Below, piece by piece: positions 33,466 through 42,450 of a stretch of DNA of 64,000 nt. A program made the translations under genes and the position numbers. The stretch lies in assembly GCA_018376135.1 (NCBI GenBank), contig JAHABX010000017.1:1-64000 (forward strand). Direction: 5' to 3'. Source of the stretch: Clostridiales bacterium. Its GTDB lineage: Bacteria; Bacillota; Clostridia; Lachnospirales; Lachnospiraceae. Below the pieces are notes generated by a model. It had not been told where the DNA came from. It was given only the letters and a program-made list of their open reading frames with translations, and ran no database searches. Position 1 is the first letter of the stretch. The number at the start of each line of letters is the position of its first letter.

Positions 33466-35889
33466 ATGCAGATTTATACGGAGAAGGCAAAGCAGGCATT
33501 AAAGCTGGCACAGAAGGCGTCTGCGAAGCTGAACCATCCCTATACAGGAACAGAGCATATTCTGATAGGGCTTTTGAAGGCCCCGGCAAGTGCAGCCGGG
33601 CAGGTGCTTGCGGGAGCAGGTGTGACGGAGGAGGGACTGATCGATATGATCCGTCAGCTGATCGCACCGGAAGGCGGGACTGCAGCGGCAGACAGCCGGG
33701 ATTTTACTCCGCGGGCGAAGAAGATCCTGGAGGACGCCCAGATGGAAGCAAAGCGCTTTCACGAGGAGCTGATCGGGACAGAGCACATTCTGATCGCGGT
33801 TCTGAAGGATGGAGAGTGTGTGGGCTCCCGTCTTCTGAATACCATGAACATCCGTCTGAGAGATCTTTATACGGAGCTGATCGCCTCCATGGGAGAGAAG
33901 GCGGCGGAATATAAGGATGAATCGAAGAGCCGCGGTACACAGACGCTGGAGCAGTACAGCAGGGATCTGACCGCCCTGGCTTTGGAGGGCAGGCTGGATC
34001 CTGTCATCGGCAGACAGGAAGAGATCCGGAGAGTCATTCAGGTGCTGAGCCGCAGGACCAAAAACAATCCCTGTCTGATCGGAGAGCCGGGGGTGGGCAA
34101 GACTGCCATTGTAGAGGGGCTGGCAGCCCTTATTGCGGAAGGCAGGGTGCCGGATACGATCCGGGGAAAGCGGCTGTGTATCCTGGATCTGACCGCTATG
34201 GTGGCAGGCTCCAAGTACCGGGGAGAATTTGAGGAACGTATCAAGAACGTGATCGAGGAGGTGCGGCAGGATGGAGAGGTCCTCCTGTTCATTGATGAGC
34301 TGCACACCATTATCGGCGCGGGCGGAGCAGAGGGCGCCATGGATGCCTCCAATATCCTGAAGCCTGCCATGGCAAGAGGCGAGATCCAGATCATCGGAGC
34401 CACTACACTGGAGGAGTACCGCAAGCATATCGAAAAGGATGCGGCGCTGGAACGCAGGTTCCAGCCGATCATGGTAGAGGAAGCAGGGATCGAGCAGACC
34501 ATTGAGATCCTGAAGGGACTTCGCCCCTATTATGAGGAGCATCACCAGGTGAAGATCACAGATGCCGCACTGGAGGCGGCTGTGAAGCTGTCTGCCCGTT
34601 ATGTGAATGACCGTTTCCTGCCGGATAAGGCCATCGACCTGATGGACGAGGCGGCAGCAGGGCTTCGGATCGGACAGTATGAAGAGGCGGGAGAGTCCGG
34701 GGTCATTCATGAGCTGGCGAAGGCAAGAGAGGGACTGGAGACCGCGTTGATGGAGGGGGATCTGGCAGGAGCCGGTGACTACCGCAGACAGGCGGAAGAG
34801 CTGGAACGAAAGCTGTCCGGCAAAGATCACAGAAGAGGCAGAAAGCCTTCGAATATTGTATCAGAGGAACAGATCGCGTCAACGGTTTCCCGCTGGACGA
34901 AGATACCGGTCCAGCGTCTGGCGGAGGCAGAATCCCAGAGGCTCCGCCGTCTGGAGCAGACTCTTCACAGACGGGTAGTGGGACAGACGGAAGCGGTGAC
35001 GGCAGTGGCAAAGGCAGTGAAGAGAGGCCGTGTGGGGCTGAAGGATCCCAGGAGACCCATTGGCTCCTTCCTGTTCCTGGGTCCTACGGGAGTAGGCAAG
35101 ACCGAGCTGTCCAAGGCGCTGGCTGAGGTGCTGTTCGGACGGGAGGATGCCATGATCCGGGTGGATATGTCCGAATATATGGAAAAGCACAGCGTGGCGA
35201 AGATGATCGGTTCTCCGCCCGGATATGTGGGACATGATGACGGAGGACAGCTGAGTGAGAAGGTCCGGCGCAACCCCTATGCGGTCATTTTGTTTGATGA
35301 GATCGAAAAGGCGCATCCGGATGTCTTCAATATCCTGCTGCAGGTGCTGGATGACGGACATATTACGGATTCTCAGGGCAGAAAGGTGGACTTCAAGAAC
35401 ACAGTTATCATCATGACCTCCAATGCAGGAGCCAGCTCCATCGTGACCCCGAAGAAGCTGGGCTTTGCCTCCGCAGAGAATGCGAAGCAGGATTATGAGT
35501 TCATGAAGAACGGAGTCATGAATGAGGTGAAGCAGATCTTTAAGCCGGAGTTCCTGAACCGTATTGACGAGACCATTGTTTTCCATATGCTGCAGAAGGA
35601 GGAGATCGCCCAGATTGCGGGCATGCTGCTTGGGGAGCTTGAAAAGAGATGTGCGGAACAGCTGTCTATAGAGGTATCCTTCAAGGAGTCTGTGAAAAAA
35701 TGGCTGGCAGAGACCGGATATGATGCCAAATACGGCGCCCGTCCTCTGAAGCGTGCGATCCAGAGCAGACTGGAGGATCTGCTGGCAGATGAGATCCTGG
35801 ACGGTAGGATCCGGGAGGGAAGCCGGGTAGATGTGAAGGTGGTCAAAGGAGAGGTGAAGATCATCGTCAGACCGGAGGAGACTGTATGA
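33466..35889 (+). CDS. clpC: ATP-dependent Clp protease ATP-binding subunit ClpC
   Basis: An 807-residue Hsp100 unfoldase that feeds substrates to ClpP. Order: Clp N domain (about 1-145), AAA1 with GEPGVGKTA near 206, a middle region with a UVR-like helix pair (about 420-460, [22 protein letters not shown]), AAA2 with GPTGVGKTE near 543, and the ClpB D2 small domain. The middle region is short as in ClpC, not the long ClpB coiled coil. ATG 33466 follows AGGAGG; the longer frame from 33403 overlaps the GntR gene. mcsA and mcsB are absent upstream. It overlaps radA by 4 nt. Confidence 0.95.
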   Translation: MQIYTEKAKQALKLAQKASAKLNHPYTGTEHILIGLLKAPASAAGQVLAGAGVTEEGLIDMIRQLIAPEGGTAAADSRDFTPRAKKILEDAQMEAKRFHEELIGTEHILIAVLKDGECVGSRLLNTMNIRLRDLYTELIASMGEKAAEYKDESKSRGTQTLEQYSRDLTALALEGRLDPVIGRQEEIRRVIQVLSRRTKNNPCLIGEPGVGKTAIVEGLAALIAEGRVPDTIRGKRLCILDLTAMVAGSKYRGEFEERIKNVIEEVRQDGEVLLFIDELHTIIGAGGAEGAMDASNILKPAMARGEIQIIGATTLEEYRKHIEKDAALERRFQPIMVEEAGIEQTIEILKGLRPYYEEHHQVKITDAALEAAVKLSARYVNDRFLPDKAIDLMDEAAAGLRIGQYEEAGESGVIHELAKAREGLETALMEGDLAGAGDYRRQAEELERKLSGKDHRRGRKPSNIVSEEQIASTVSRWTKIPVQRLAEAESQRLRRLEQTLHRRVVGQTEAVTAVAKAVKRGRVGLKDPRRPIGSFLFLGPTGVGKTELSKALAEVLFGREDAMIRVDMSEYMEKHSVAKMIGSPPGYVGHDDGGQLSEKVRRNPYAVILFDEIEKAHPDVFNILLQVLDDGHITDSQGRKVDFKNTVIIMTSNAGASSIVTPKKLGFASAENAKQDYEFMKNGVMNEVKQIFKPEFLNRIDETIVFHMLQKEEIAQIAGMLLGELEKRCAEQLSIEVSFKESVKKWLAETGYDAKYGARPLKRAIQSRLEDLLADEILDGRIREGSRVDVKVVKGEVKIIVRPEETV

Positions 35890-37253
35890 AGAAGAACGCA
35901 GCCATTTTCTTCTGTCAGAGCTGCGGCTATGAATCTGCAAAATGGTCCGGGCAGTGCCCGGCATGCGGACAGTGGAATACCTTTGCAGAGGAACCGGCAG
36001 GAGCAAGGCAGAAGGGTGTGAAAACAGGAAAAAGGGGAAGCGCAGAGAGAAAGACTCCGGTATCGCTGGAACATATTGAATCGAAGGATCAGGAGCGTAT
36101 CTCCACAGGCATGGCAGAGCTGGATCAGGTACTGGGCGGAGGCGTCGTCCCCGGCTCTCTGGTGCTGGTGGGAGGCGATCCGGGTATCGGCAAGTCCACG
36201 CTGCTTCTGCAGGCGTGCCGTAATCTGGCAGAGCGGCTGGAGCGTCTGCTCTACATATCAGGGGAGGAATCTCTGCAGCAGATCAAGATGCGTGCCGGAA
36301 GGATCGGAAGCTTCCGGGAATCACTGGAGCTTCTGTGCGAGACGAATCTTGCAGATGTGGAAGAGGTGGTGCTGCAAAGAAAGCCCCAGGTAGTTGTTAT
36401 CGACTCCATCCAGACCATGTATCAGGAGGATATCTCCTCCGCACCCGGAAGCGTTTCCCAGGTGCGGGAAGCGACAGGGGTGCTCATGCGCCTGGCAAAG
36501 GAGCAGAATATTGCCATTTTTATTGTGGGACATGTAACCAAGGAAGGGACGGTGGCAGGTCCCAGAGTGCTGGAACACATGGTGGACACGGTGCTTTATT
36601 TTGAAGGGGAGCGTCATGCCTCCTACCGGATCCTGCGGGGAGTGAAGAACCGTTTCGGTTCCACCAATGAGATCGGTGTGTTTGAGATGGTGGAGACAGG
36701 GCTTCGGGAGGTTCCCAATCCGTCGGAGTATATGCTGAGCGGGAAGCCGGAGGGAGCCTCAGGCTCTGTGGTGGCGTGCGCCATGGAAGGGACGAGGCCC
36801 ATGCTTCTGGAGGTACAGGCGCTGGTCTGCAAGACGAATTTTGGTCTGCCCAGAAGAACTGCGGCGGGTATGGATTTTAACAGGGTCAATCTTCTCATGG
36901 CAGTGCTGGAGAAGCGGCTGAATCTTCCACTGTCCGGTTATGACGCCTATGTGAATATCGCCGGCGGCATGCGGCTGAATGAGCCTGCCATGGATCTGGC
37001 GCTGGTACTGGCAGTTATCTCCAGTTATAAGGATATTCCTGTGTCTGAGCAGACCATCGTATTCGGTGAAGTAGGACTGAGCGGCGAGGTGCGTGCGGTC
37101 AGCATGGTGCAGCAGCGGGTTCAGGAGGCAAAGAAGCTGGGCTTCTCCCGGGTGATCCTTCCCCAGAGCAGTCTGGAACAGGTAAAAGGAATGGCAGGAA
37201 TCGAGCTGGCAGGCGTAGCGACTGTGCGGGATGCACTGCAGATGGTTATATAA
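35886..37253 (+). CDS. radA: DNA repair protein RadA
   Basis: A 455-residue RadA (Sms) branch-migration ATPase. The N-terminal zinc finger is CQSCGYESAKWSGQCPACG, Walker A is GDPGIGKSTLL near residue 99, the RadA-specific KNRFGS motif is near 254, and a Lon-like C-terminal domain follows. It assists RecA in recombination and repair. Its ATG overlaps the clpC stop in ATGA, so translation is coupled. The clpC-radA pairing is common in Firmicutes. Confidence 0.96.
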   Translation: MKKNAAIFFCQSCGYESAKWSGQCPACGQWNTFAEEPAGARQKGVKTGKRGSAERKTPVSLEHIESKDQERISTGMAELDQVLGGGVVPGSLVLVGGDPGIGKSTLLLQACRNLAERLERLLYISGEESLQQIKMRAGRIGSFRESLELLCETNLADVEEVVLQRKPQVVVIDSIQTMYQEDISSAPGSVSQVREATGVLMRLAKEQNIAIFIVGHVTKEGTVAGPRVLEHMVDTVLYFEGERHASYRILRGVKNRFGSTNEIGVFEMVETGLREVPNPSEYMLSGKPEGASGSVVACAMEGTRPMLLEVQALVCKTNFGLPRRTAAGMDFNRVNLLMAVLEKRLNLPLSGYDAYVNIAGGMRLNEPAMDLALVLAVISSYKDIPVSEQTIVFGEVGLSGEVRAVSMVQQRVQEAKKLGFSRVILPQSSLEQVKGMAGIELAGVATVRDALQMVI

Positions 37254-37292
37254 GTATAAGTATAATGGAACGGTGGAATGGTGAAAAAAGTC

Positions 37293-37321
37293 TTGACACT
37301 GGTCGAAATATGTGATATATT
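37293..37321 (+). promoter_or_regulatory. tRNA promoter
   Basis: TTGACA (37293-37298), 17 nt, TATATT (37316-37321), 19 nt before the tRNA. Confidence 0.85.
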
Positions 37322-37340
37322 ATCGGGGTGTCAAAGATAC

Positions 37341-37413
37341 AGGGATATAGTTCAGTCGGTAGAACGTTGGTCTCCAAAACCAAATGTCGAGGGTTCGAGT
37401 CCTTCTGTCCCTG
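37341..37413 (+). tRNA. tRNA-Trp (CCA)
   Basis: A 73-nt cloverleaf: acceptor AGGGATA (37341-37347) with TGTCCCT (37406-37412), anticodon stem TTGGT/ACCAA with loop CTCCAAA giving anticodon CCA, T arm GAGGG-TTCGAGT-CCTTC, discriminator G. The 3' CCA is not encoded. It has its own promoter and terminator. Confidence 0.95.
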
Positions 37414-37416
37414 CTG

Positions 37417-37447
37417 AAGCTCCGGAATATGTTTCCGGAGCTTTTTC
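37417..37447 (+). terminator. tRNA-Trp terminator
   Basis: AAGCTCCGGAA (37417-37427) pairs with TTCCGGAGCTT (37433-37443), followed by Ts. Confidence 0.93.
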
Positions 37448-37449
37448 TT

Positions 37450-37551
37450 AATTCACAGGAAATTACGTCCTATGAATTAAAAAACGCTCCGCTATGGATC
37501 GCACTGTGGCGGACAGGAATTATGTCGCTTTGCGACTCGCCGCAGGCGGAG
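37450..37551 (+). other. Structured intergenic element with nested hairpins
   Basis: First a hairpin AATTCACAGGA / TCCTATGAATT (37450-37460, 37468-37478; one mismatch). Then nested stems: outer CTCCGC/GCGGAG (37487-37492, 37546-37551), middle TGTGGCG/CGCCGCA (37505-37511, 37538-37544, with one G-U pair in plus-strand RNA) and apical GTCGC-TTT-GCGAC (37524-37536). It follows the tRNA terminator and runs into another terminator. It may be a dispersed structured repeat or small RNA; identity unknown. Confidence 0.6.
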
Positions 37552-37576
37552 AATCCCGCAAACGGGATTCCTTTTT
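37551..37576 (+). terminator. Terminator after structured element
   Basis: GAATCCCG (37551-37558), loop CAAA, CGGGATTC (37563-37570), then CTTTTT, 38 nt before the MATE gene. It could be an attenuator for that gene. Confidence 0.85.
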
Positions 37577-37613
37577 ATGTGGTTGGTGTCTGCGTGTGAA
37601 AGGGAGTATAAGT

Positions 37614-38957
37614 ATGAGTGAGAAAAAGCATATGTTCAGTAACCGGGAACTGGTTCGTCTGATTCTTCCGCTGATGGTGGAACAGACATTGGTAACCCTG
37701 GTGGGGATGGCGGATTCTGTTATTGTATCCAGCGTTGGAGAGGCGGCGGTCTCTGCGGTCTCGCTGATCGATTCGGTCAATATTCTCCTGTTTAATATAT
37801 TTACAGCGCTCGCCACCGGAGGTGCGATCATTGCGGGGCAGTTTCTGGGGCAGAAGAGTGAGGAGGAAGCAAGGCATACGGGAGAGCAGGTTCTGCAGTT
37901 CATCGTGGCTGTGGCTTTGGGTATCGTGATCGTCATGTATTTGTCAAAAGGGTTTTTACTGACGCATTTGTTTGGTACAATTGAGGCGGATGTGATGCGG
38001 TATGCGGATACTTATCTGAGCATCGTTCTTCTGGGACTTCCGTTTCTGGCATTTTATACAGCAGGAGCGGCTTTGTTCCGTGTGGTGGGGGATTCAGGTA
38101 CTTCCATGAAAATATCCCTGATGATGAATCTGGTAAATGTGAGCGGAAATCTGTTTTTGATCTACGGCATGCACCGGGGTGTGGAAGGCGTTGCGATTCC
38201 TACGGCGCTATCCTATGCGTTTGCAGCATCTCTGGTATTCTGGAAGCTTCACAGCCCGAAGATGCCCATCGGTCTTCGCAGGGGATGGAAGCCGGGCTTT
38301 AACAAGAGACTGATCCGTCGGATCTGTTACGTGGGAGTGCCCAACGGAATAGAGAATAGTATGTTTCAGCTGGGCAAGCTGATACTGGTCAGTGTGGTGG
38401 CAACCTTTGGAACCTCCTCGATCGCGGCAAATGCAGTCAGCAATGCCATTTCGAATTTTGGCATTATCGGAGGAATGTCCATTAATCTGGCAGTGGTGAC
38501 AGTGGTCAGCCGGTGTGTGGGCGCCGGGGATTTTGAGCAGGCACGCTATTATACAAGAAAGCTGTTTCGCTGTGTCATTGCGGCGCAGACGGTCATTAAC
38601 GGAGTAATCGCACTGCTGCTTCCTGTATTTATTCAGCTCTACCATCTGTCGGCGGAGACAGGAGAGCTGGTGACGAAGATCGTATTGATGCACTGTTTCT
38701 TTGCCTGCTGGCTGTGGGCATTTTCCTTTACACTGCCCAATACGCTGCGTGCATCCAGCGATGCAAAGTACACGATGCTCGTGGGGGTATCCAGTATGTG
38801 GCTGTGCAGACTGTGCCTTGGATATGTGTTCGCTGTGATCCTGGATTTTGGAGTGATCGGAATCTGGATGGCAATGATGTGTGACTGGGCAGTGAGAAGT
38901 ATTTTCTTTGTAGTCCGCTATTTGGGCGGAAAATGGGAAAGGATGGCAATTGGATGA
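37614..38957 (+). CDS. MATE family efflux transporter
   Basis: A 447-residue multidrug and toxic compound extrusion protein with about 12 membrane segments in two similar halves. It begins with the family pattern LVRLILPLMVEQTLVTLVGMADS and has the TGGAIIAGQ segment of the first half. MATE proteins export cationic drugs or metabolites with H+ or Na+; the substrate is not predictable. The ATG at 37614 follows AGGGAG; the longer frame runs into the structured element. The next gene starts within its last codons (ATGA overlap). Confidence 0.92.
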   Translation: MSEKKHMFSNRELVRLILPLMVEQTLVTLVGMADSVIVSSVGEAAVSAVSLIDSVNILLFNIFTALATGGAIIAGQFLGQKSEEEARHTGEQVLQFIVAVALGIVIVMYLSKGFLLTHLFGTIEADVMRYADTYLSIVLLGLPFLAFYTAGAALFRVVGDSGTSMKISLMMNLVNVSGNLFLIYGMHRGVEGVAIPTALSYAFAASLVFWKLHSPKMPIGLRRGWKPGFNKRLIRRICYVGVPNGIENSMFQLGKLILVSVVATFGTSSIAANAVSNAISNFGIIGGMSINLAVVTVVSRCVGAGDFEQARYYTRKLFRCVIAAQTVINGVIALLLPVFIQLYHLSAETGELVTKIVLMHCFFACWLWAFSFTLPNTLRASSDAKYTMLVGVSSMWLCRLCLGYVFAVILDFGVIGIWMAMMCDWAVRSIFFVVRYLGGKWERMAIG

Positions 38958-39889
38958 TAAAAAATAAATGGTTGATGTGCCTGCTGGCAGGAGCGCTTGC
39001 ATTGCTGGCACCCGGCTGCGGACAGGCAGTGGAGGAAGTGGTGGAAGAGACACAGGAGGCAAGGGAGCAGAGGATCCTCACTCAGGCAGCCAATCGTCTG
39101 GAGGCAGTGCAGGAGCTTGAAAGGATCGTGATCGGTATCTCAGCGGATTATGCTCCATTTGCTTTTGAGACGGATCCGTCGGAAGAGGGAGCGCTTCCCT
39201 ATGCAGGGGCGGATATTGAGCTTGGAAAATACATTGCACAGGAGCTGGGTGTGGAGCCGGAATTCCGGGAGATGGAATTTGAGGAGTGCCTGGAAGCGGC
39301 CGGGAACGGCGAGGTGGATATGGTACTGCTTGGCATGCTGCCAAAGCAGGAACGCAAAAAACAGGTAGACTTTACAGATGTGTATTATAAGCCGGGAAAG
39401 CAGATGCTGGTGGTGAAGAAGAACCAGAAGGAGAAGCTTGCCTCCCTGAATGCATTTGCAGGTAAGACTGTTGCGGCACAGTATGGAACCCTGCAGGCGC
39501 AGCTTGTAATCGAGCAGCTTCCGGAATCCTATATGGAGCTGGCGGACAGCGTATCCGGAACCGTGCTTATGCTGAGGCTCGGACAGGCAGATGCGGCGGT
39601 GCTGGATGAAGAACTGGCAGAGGAAGCAGTAAAGGAGTATACGGAGCTGGCTGTTTCCGGAGCAGAGCTTGCATATACCCCGGAAGGAATTGTTGGAGGA
39701 GTGGTAAAAGGAGAGGAAGAGCTTCTGGCTGAGGTGAACAAGATCATAGAAAAAGTCACAGAGGAGAAGCTGTATCTGAACTGGCTGGATGAAGCCTATG
39801 GACTTGCGGAGAGTCTGCAGGAGGCTACTCCTGCAGTATCCCTACAGGGACCTGATTCAGCCAGTCAGGCTGCCGGTAATGGACAATGA
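38954..39889 (+). CDS. Amino-acid-type ABC solute-binding lipoprotein
   Basis: A 311-residue family 3 solute-binding protein. Signal peptide with lipobox LLAPGC near residue 22, an acidic linker, then the domain with IVIGISADYAPFAFE, YAGADIELGKYIAQELG and VDFTDVYYKPGKQMLVVK. It probably binds a polar amino acid. No permease or ATPase gene is next to it; instead it overlaps the MATE stop by 4 nt, an unusual pairing. Its last 65 nt overlap the convergent LysR gene. Confidence 0.88.
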   Translation: MIKNKWLMCLLAGALALLAPGCGQAVEEVVEETQEAREQRILTQAANRLEAVQELERIVIGISADYAPFAFETDPSEEGALPYAGADIELGKYIAQELGVEPEFREMEFEECLEAAGNGEVDMVLLGMLPKQERKKQVDFTDVYYKPGKQMLVVKKNQKEKLASLNAFAGKTVAAQYGTLQAQLVIEQLPESYMELADSVSGTVLMLRLGQADAAVLDEELAEEAVKEYTELAVSGAELAYTPEGIVGGVVKGEEELLAEVNKIIEKVTEEKLYLNWLDEAYGLAESLQEATPAVSLQGPDSASQAAGNGQ

Positions 39890-40745
39890 TATCCCGGATG
39901 GCATCCATGGATGGAGTATGCACCTTGTCCTTGTGATAGACCAGGTTAAAGGAACGTTCAAATTCATCCGTACAGGTACGGAAGATCCGGATCTGTCCGC
40001 TCTGGATATCCTGTTCCAGCAGGCGGACAGAGATGACGGAGAGGCAGTGGTTGTTCAGCATGGCATTGCGGAACAGCTCCGGGGCAGTTGCCTCCCATGC
40101 CATGTAGATGCGCAGATTATGGCGCTGGATGAAGGCGTCAAAGAGCGCTCGGGTACCGCTTCCCTGTTCTCTCATGATGAAGGGCTGCTCATTCAGCTCA
40201 TGGATGCGGACAACTTCACGGCTGGCGAAGGGGTGCTCGTGGCTGCAGCCCAGAACCAGAAAATCCCGTACACAGGGGATGCTGATCAGATCCGGGTGAC
40301 GAATCTCTCCTTCTACCAGGGCAATGTCCAGCTCAGAGCGGATCAGCTTTCCCTCGATGGTACGGGTATTGCCTACAAAGGTGAAGGTGCCGGCATGAGG
40401 CATCAGATCTCCAAAATCAGACATAATATTAGGCAGCAGGCAGGCGCCTACGGTGATCGTTCCTCCGATACGCAGGGATTCCCGGTGCCTGCTTTTTTTC
40501 ATGCGGTTTTCCAGCTGGTCAAACTGCCCCACTGCCTGATACGCATAGCCCAGAAGCTCCTGTCCTGCCGGAGTAATATGAAGTCTTTTGGCAAGCCGGT
40601 CAAAAAGCAGTACCTCATAGTGGTCTTCCAGCTCCCGGATCGCCTGGCTGACCGTAGGCTGAGACAGGAAGAGCTTTGCTGCGGCTGCGCTCATGGACTG
40701 ATTTTCTGCTACAGAGATAAAGATTTTCAGATGCCGTATGGTCAT
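39825..40745 (-). CDS. LysR family regulator (CysB/CysL-like)
   Basis: A 306-residue LysR protein: N-terminal HTH (HLKIFISVAENQSMSAAAAKLFLSQPTVSQAIRELE, here spread over about residues 5-41) and a periplasmic-binding-like sensing domain. It is divergent from a siroheme sulfite reductase gene and so may control sulfite or sulfur metabolism. AGGAGG precedes its ATG. The dyad ATAGG-N5-CCTAT just upstream of its start is a candidate T-N11-A type site. Its 3' end overlaps the convergent lipoprotein gene by 65 nt. Confidence 0.9.
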   Translation of the reverse strand: MTIRHLKIFISVAENQSMSAAAAKLFLSQPTVSQAIRELEDHYEVLLFDRLAKRLHITPAGQELLGYAYQAVGQFDQLENRMKKSRHRESLRIGGTITVGACLLPNIMSDFGDLMPHAGTFTFVGNTRTIEGKLIRSELDIALVEGEIRHPDLISIPCVRDFLVLGCSHEHPFASREVVRIHELNEQPFIMREQGSGTRALFDAFIQRHNLRIYMAWEATAPELFRNAMLNNHCLSVISVRLLEQDIQSGQIRIFRTCTDEFERSFNLVYHKDKVHTPSMDAIRDIIVHYRQPDWLNQVPVGILQE

Positions 40746-40759
40746 ATTGGCGTCCTCCT

Positions 40760-40774
40760 ATAGGTTTTTCCTAT
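40760..40774. promoter_or_regulatory. LysR-type dyad in divergent spacer
   Basis: ATAGG-TTTTT-CCTAT lies 15 bp before the LysR start, with overlapping CCTATAGG symmetry. It is a candidate binding site for the adjacent regulator. Confidence 0.55.
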
Positions 40775-40816
40775 GAATATGATAGAAGAATATCACTTTT
40801 CGTTAATGGAAACAAG

Positions 40817-40825
40817 TGCTATAAT
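40817..40825 (+). promoter_or_regulatory. Extended -10 of sulfite reductase gene
   Basis: TGC-TATAAT is an extended -10; the -35 position (TTTTCG, 40797-40802) is poor, which fits a promoter that needs an activator such as the divergent LysR protein. Confidence 0.65.
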
Positions 40826-40864
40826 AGAGAAAAATTCAGAGCAAAAGACGGAGGATGGATAAAA

Positions 40865-41791
40865 ATGGCGGCATTGACAGTAAAACCGGAAGAAGAAATG
40901 CGTTTAAAGGGAATGGGTTTTCTGAATAATAAAGGTACAGATAATTTCAGCGCCCGGGTGATCACGGTAAATGGTAAGATCACAACGGCACAGATGCGCT
41001 GCATTGCTGAGGCAGCAGACAGATTCGGCAATGGAGAAGTGTGTTTCACCACCCGTCTCACTGCTGAGGTGGTGGGAATTCCTTATGAAAAGGTGGAAGA
41101 GTTTCAGGCATTTATTGCGAAAGAGGGACTGACCACCGGAGGAACCGGACGTAAGGTCCGTCCTGTGGTTTCCTGCAAGGGCACTACCTGTCAGTATGGA
41201 CTTCTGGATTCATACGGATTGTCCCGGGAGATCCATGAGAGGTTCTATGTGGGATACCGTCCTGTGGTACTGCCTCATAAGTTTAAGATCGCAGTAGGCG
41301 GATGTCCGAATAACTGTGTAAAACCCAGCCTGAATGATGTGGGTATTATCGGACAGCGGATCCCGTCCTTTGACAGTGAAGCGTGCAAGGGCTGCAAGAG
41401 CTGTGCCATCGAGAAGATCTGCCCGGTAGGGGCGGCAAAGGTGGTGGACGGCATCCTGAATATTGATAAGGAAAGATGTCTTAACTGCGGACGCTGTGTG
41501 GGCAGGTGTCCCTTCCACAGCATGGAGGAAGGAACCTACGGCTACAAGATCTATGTGGGCGGACGTTGGGGCAAGGCAGTTCAGCAGGGAAGACCTCTTG
41601 GCAAAGTGTTTACAGATAAGGAAGAGGCGCTGTCCGTGATCGAGAAGGCGATCCTTCTGTTCAAAGAGCAGGGGAAACCGGGCGAGAGACTGGCGCAGAC
41701 CATCGACCGGATCGGATTCGAGAATGTGGAAGCACAGCTTTTGTCTGATGAGCTTCTGAAGCGGAAGGAACAGATTCTGGCGGAGAAATAA
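40865..41791 (+). CDS. Siroheme sulfite/nitrite reductase family protein (AsrC-like)
   Basis: A 308-residue protein with a nitrite/sulfite reductase ferredoxin-like half domain (about 1-70), the siroheme-[4Fe-4S] cysteines CKGTTC and GGCPNNC (near residues 103 and 142), and an inserted two-cluster ferredoxin domain CKGCKSCAIEKICP and CLNCGRCVGRCP. This is the architecture of AsrC, the catalytic subunit of anaerobic sulfite reductase. The usual asrA and asrB partners are not next to it, so its electron donor is unclear. A LysR gene is divergent. It may detoxify or reduce sulfite to sulfide. Confidence 0.88.
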   Translation: MAALTVKPEEEMRLKGMGFLNNKGTDNFSARVITVNGKITTAQMRCIAEAADRFGNGEVCFTTRLTAEVVGIPYEKVEEFQAFIAKEGLTTGGTGRKVRPVVSCKGTTCQYGLLDSYGLSREIHERFYVGYRPVVLPHKFKIAVGGCPNNCVKPSLNDVGIIGQRIPSFDSEACKGCKSCAIEKICPVGAAKVVDGILNIDKERCLNCGRCVGRCPFHSMEEGTYGYKIYVGGRWGKAVQQGRPLGKVFTDKEEALSVIEKAILLFKEQGKPGERLAQTIDRIGFENVEAQLLSDELLKRKEQILAEK

Positions 41792-41837
41792 AACCGTGGT
41801 AAAATGAGCAGAAGAGTGCTATACTGGTAATAGCGTC

Positions 41838-41875
41838 AGTGTACAGGGGGATACACATGTATCTCCCTGTATACT
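41838..41875 (+). other. Long hairpin in DUF1653 leader
   Basis: Two 18-nt arms (41838-41855 and 41858-41875) pair along their whole length as plus-strand RNA with two G-U pairs and almost no loop. It lies just after a TGC-TATACT extended -10 (41815-41823 region) and before the DUF1653 gene. It may be a protein site or a leader structure. Confidence 0.5.
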
Positions 41876-41916
41876 ACGTTATTGACGTTTCAGAAAGAGA
41901 CAGGGGAGTGAATGGT

Positions 41917-42405
41917 ATGCGGGAAGTCAGACAGGGACAGTTTTACAGACATTTTAAGGACCGCCTGTATCAGATCGTGGCGGTGGCGGAGCATTCCGAG
42001 ACCGGAGAGCAGATGGTGGTCTATCAGGCACTCTATGGAGACTATCGGATCTATGTGCGTCCGTATGAGATGTTCGTAAGTGAGGTGGACAGGGAGAAAT
42101 ACCCGGAGGTTAAGCAGAGATACCGTTTTGAGTTGGTGGAGCTTCAGAAGGAGCCGATGCGACCAGAAGGTCAGGAGCAGCAGGAAGTGAATCCGATTCT
42201 TCTGGAGTTTCTGGATGCAGAGACGCTGGAGGAGAAGATGCACATTATGGCATTTCACCGGAACCAAATGGATGATGAGCTTCTGAACAGCATCGCGATC
42301 TCGCTGGATCTGGTCGTGGAGAAGGAGAGTATACAGGAGAAGTATCAGGAGATCCTGAACTGTCTTTCCATGATGGAGAAGTTTGAATGCAATCGTTTAA
42401 GATAG
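41917..42405 (+). CDS. DUF1653 domain protein
   Basis: A 162-residue protein. The N-terminal half is a DUF1653 domain: GQFYRHFKDRLYQIVAVAEHSET, then VVYQALYGDYRIYVRPYEMF. The domain is a small SH3-like fold of unknown biochemical role. The C-terminal half (about 85-162) is helical and unassigned. The ATG at 41917 has AGGGGAG upstream; the open frame from 41839 includes the leader hairpin. It is followed after 45 nt by the Mrp gene. Confidence 0.85.
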   Translation: MREVRQGQFYRHFKDRLYQIVAVAEHSETGEQMVVYQALYGDYRIYVRPYEMFVSEVDREKYPEVKQRYRFELVELQKEPMRPEGQEQQEVNPILLEFLDAETLEEKMHIMAFHRNQMDDELLNSIAISLDLVVEKESIQEKYQEILNCLSMMEKFECNRLR

Positions 42406-42450
42406 TTCCGCTTCAGGCGGAAACAAAAAGATAAAGAGAGGTTTAGAAAT

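Noticed and set aside
34879..36006. Minus-strand frame over clpC and radA
   Set aside because: Shadow of ClpC AAA2 region, no motif.
37417..37613. Second tRNA after tRNA-Trp
   Set aside because: The nested stems have no cloverleaf, no TTCRA loop and no anticodon arm of normal size.
39789..40763. Plus-strand 324-codon frame over the LysR gene
   Set aside because: Opposite a complete LysR protein with ribosome site; shadow.
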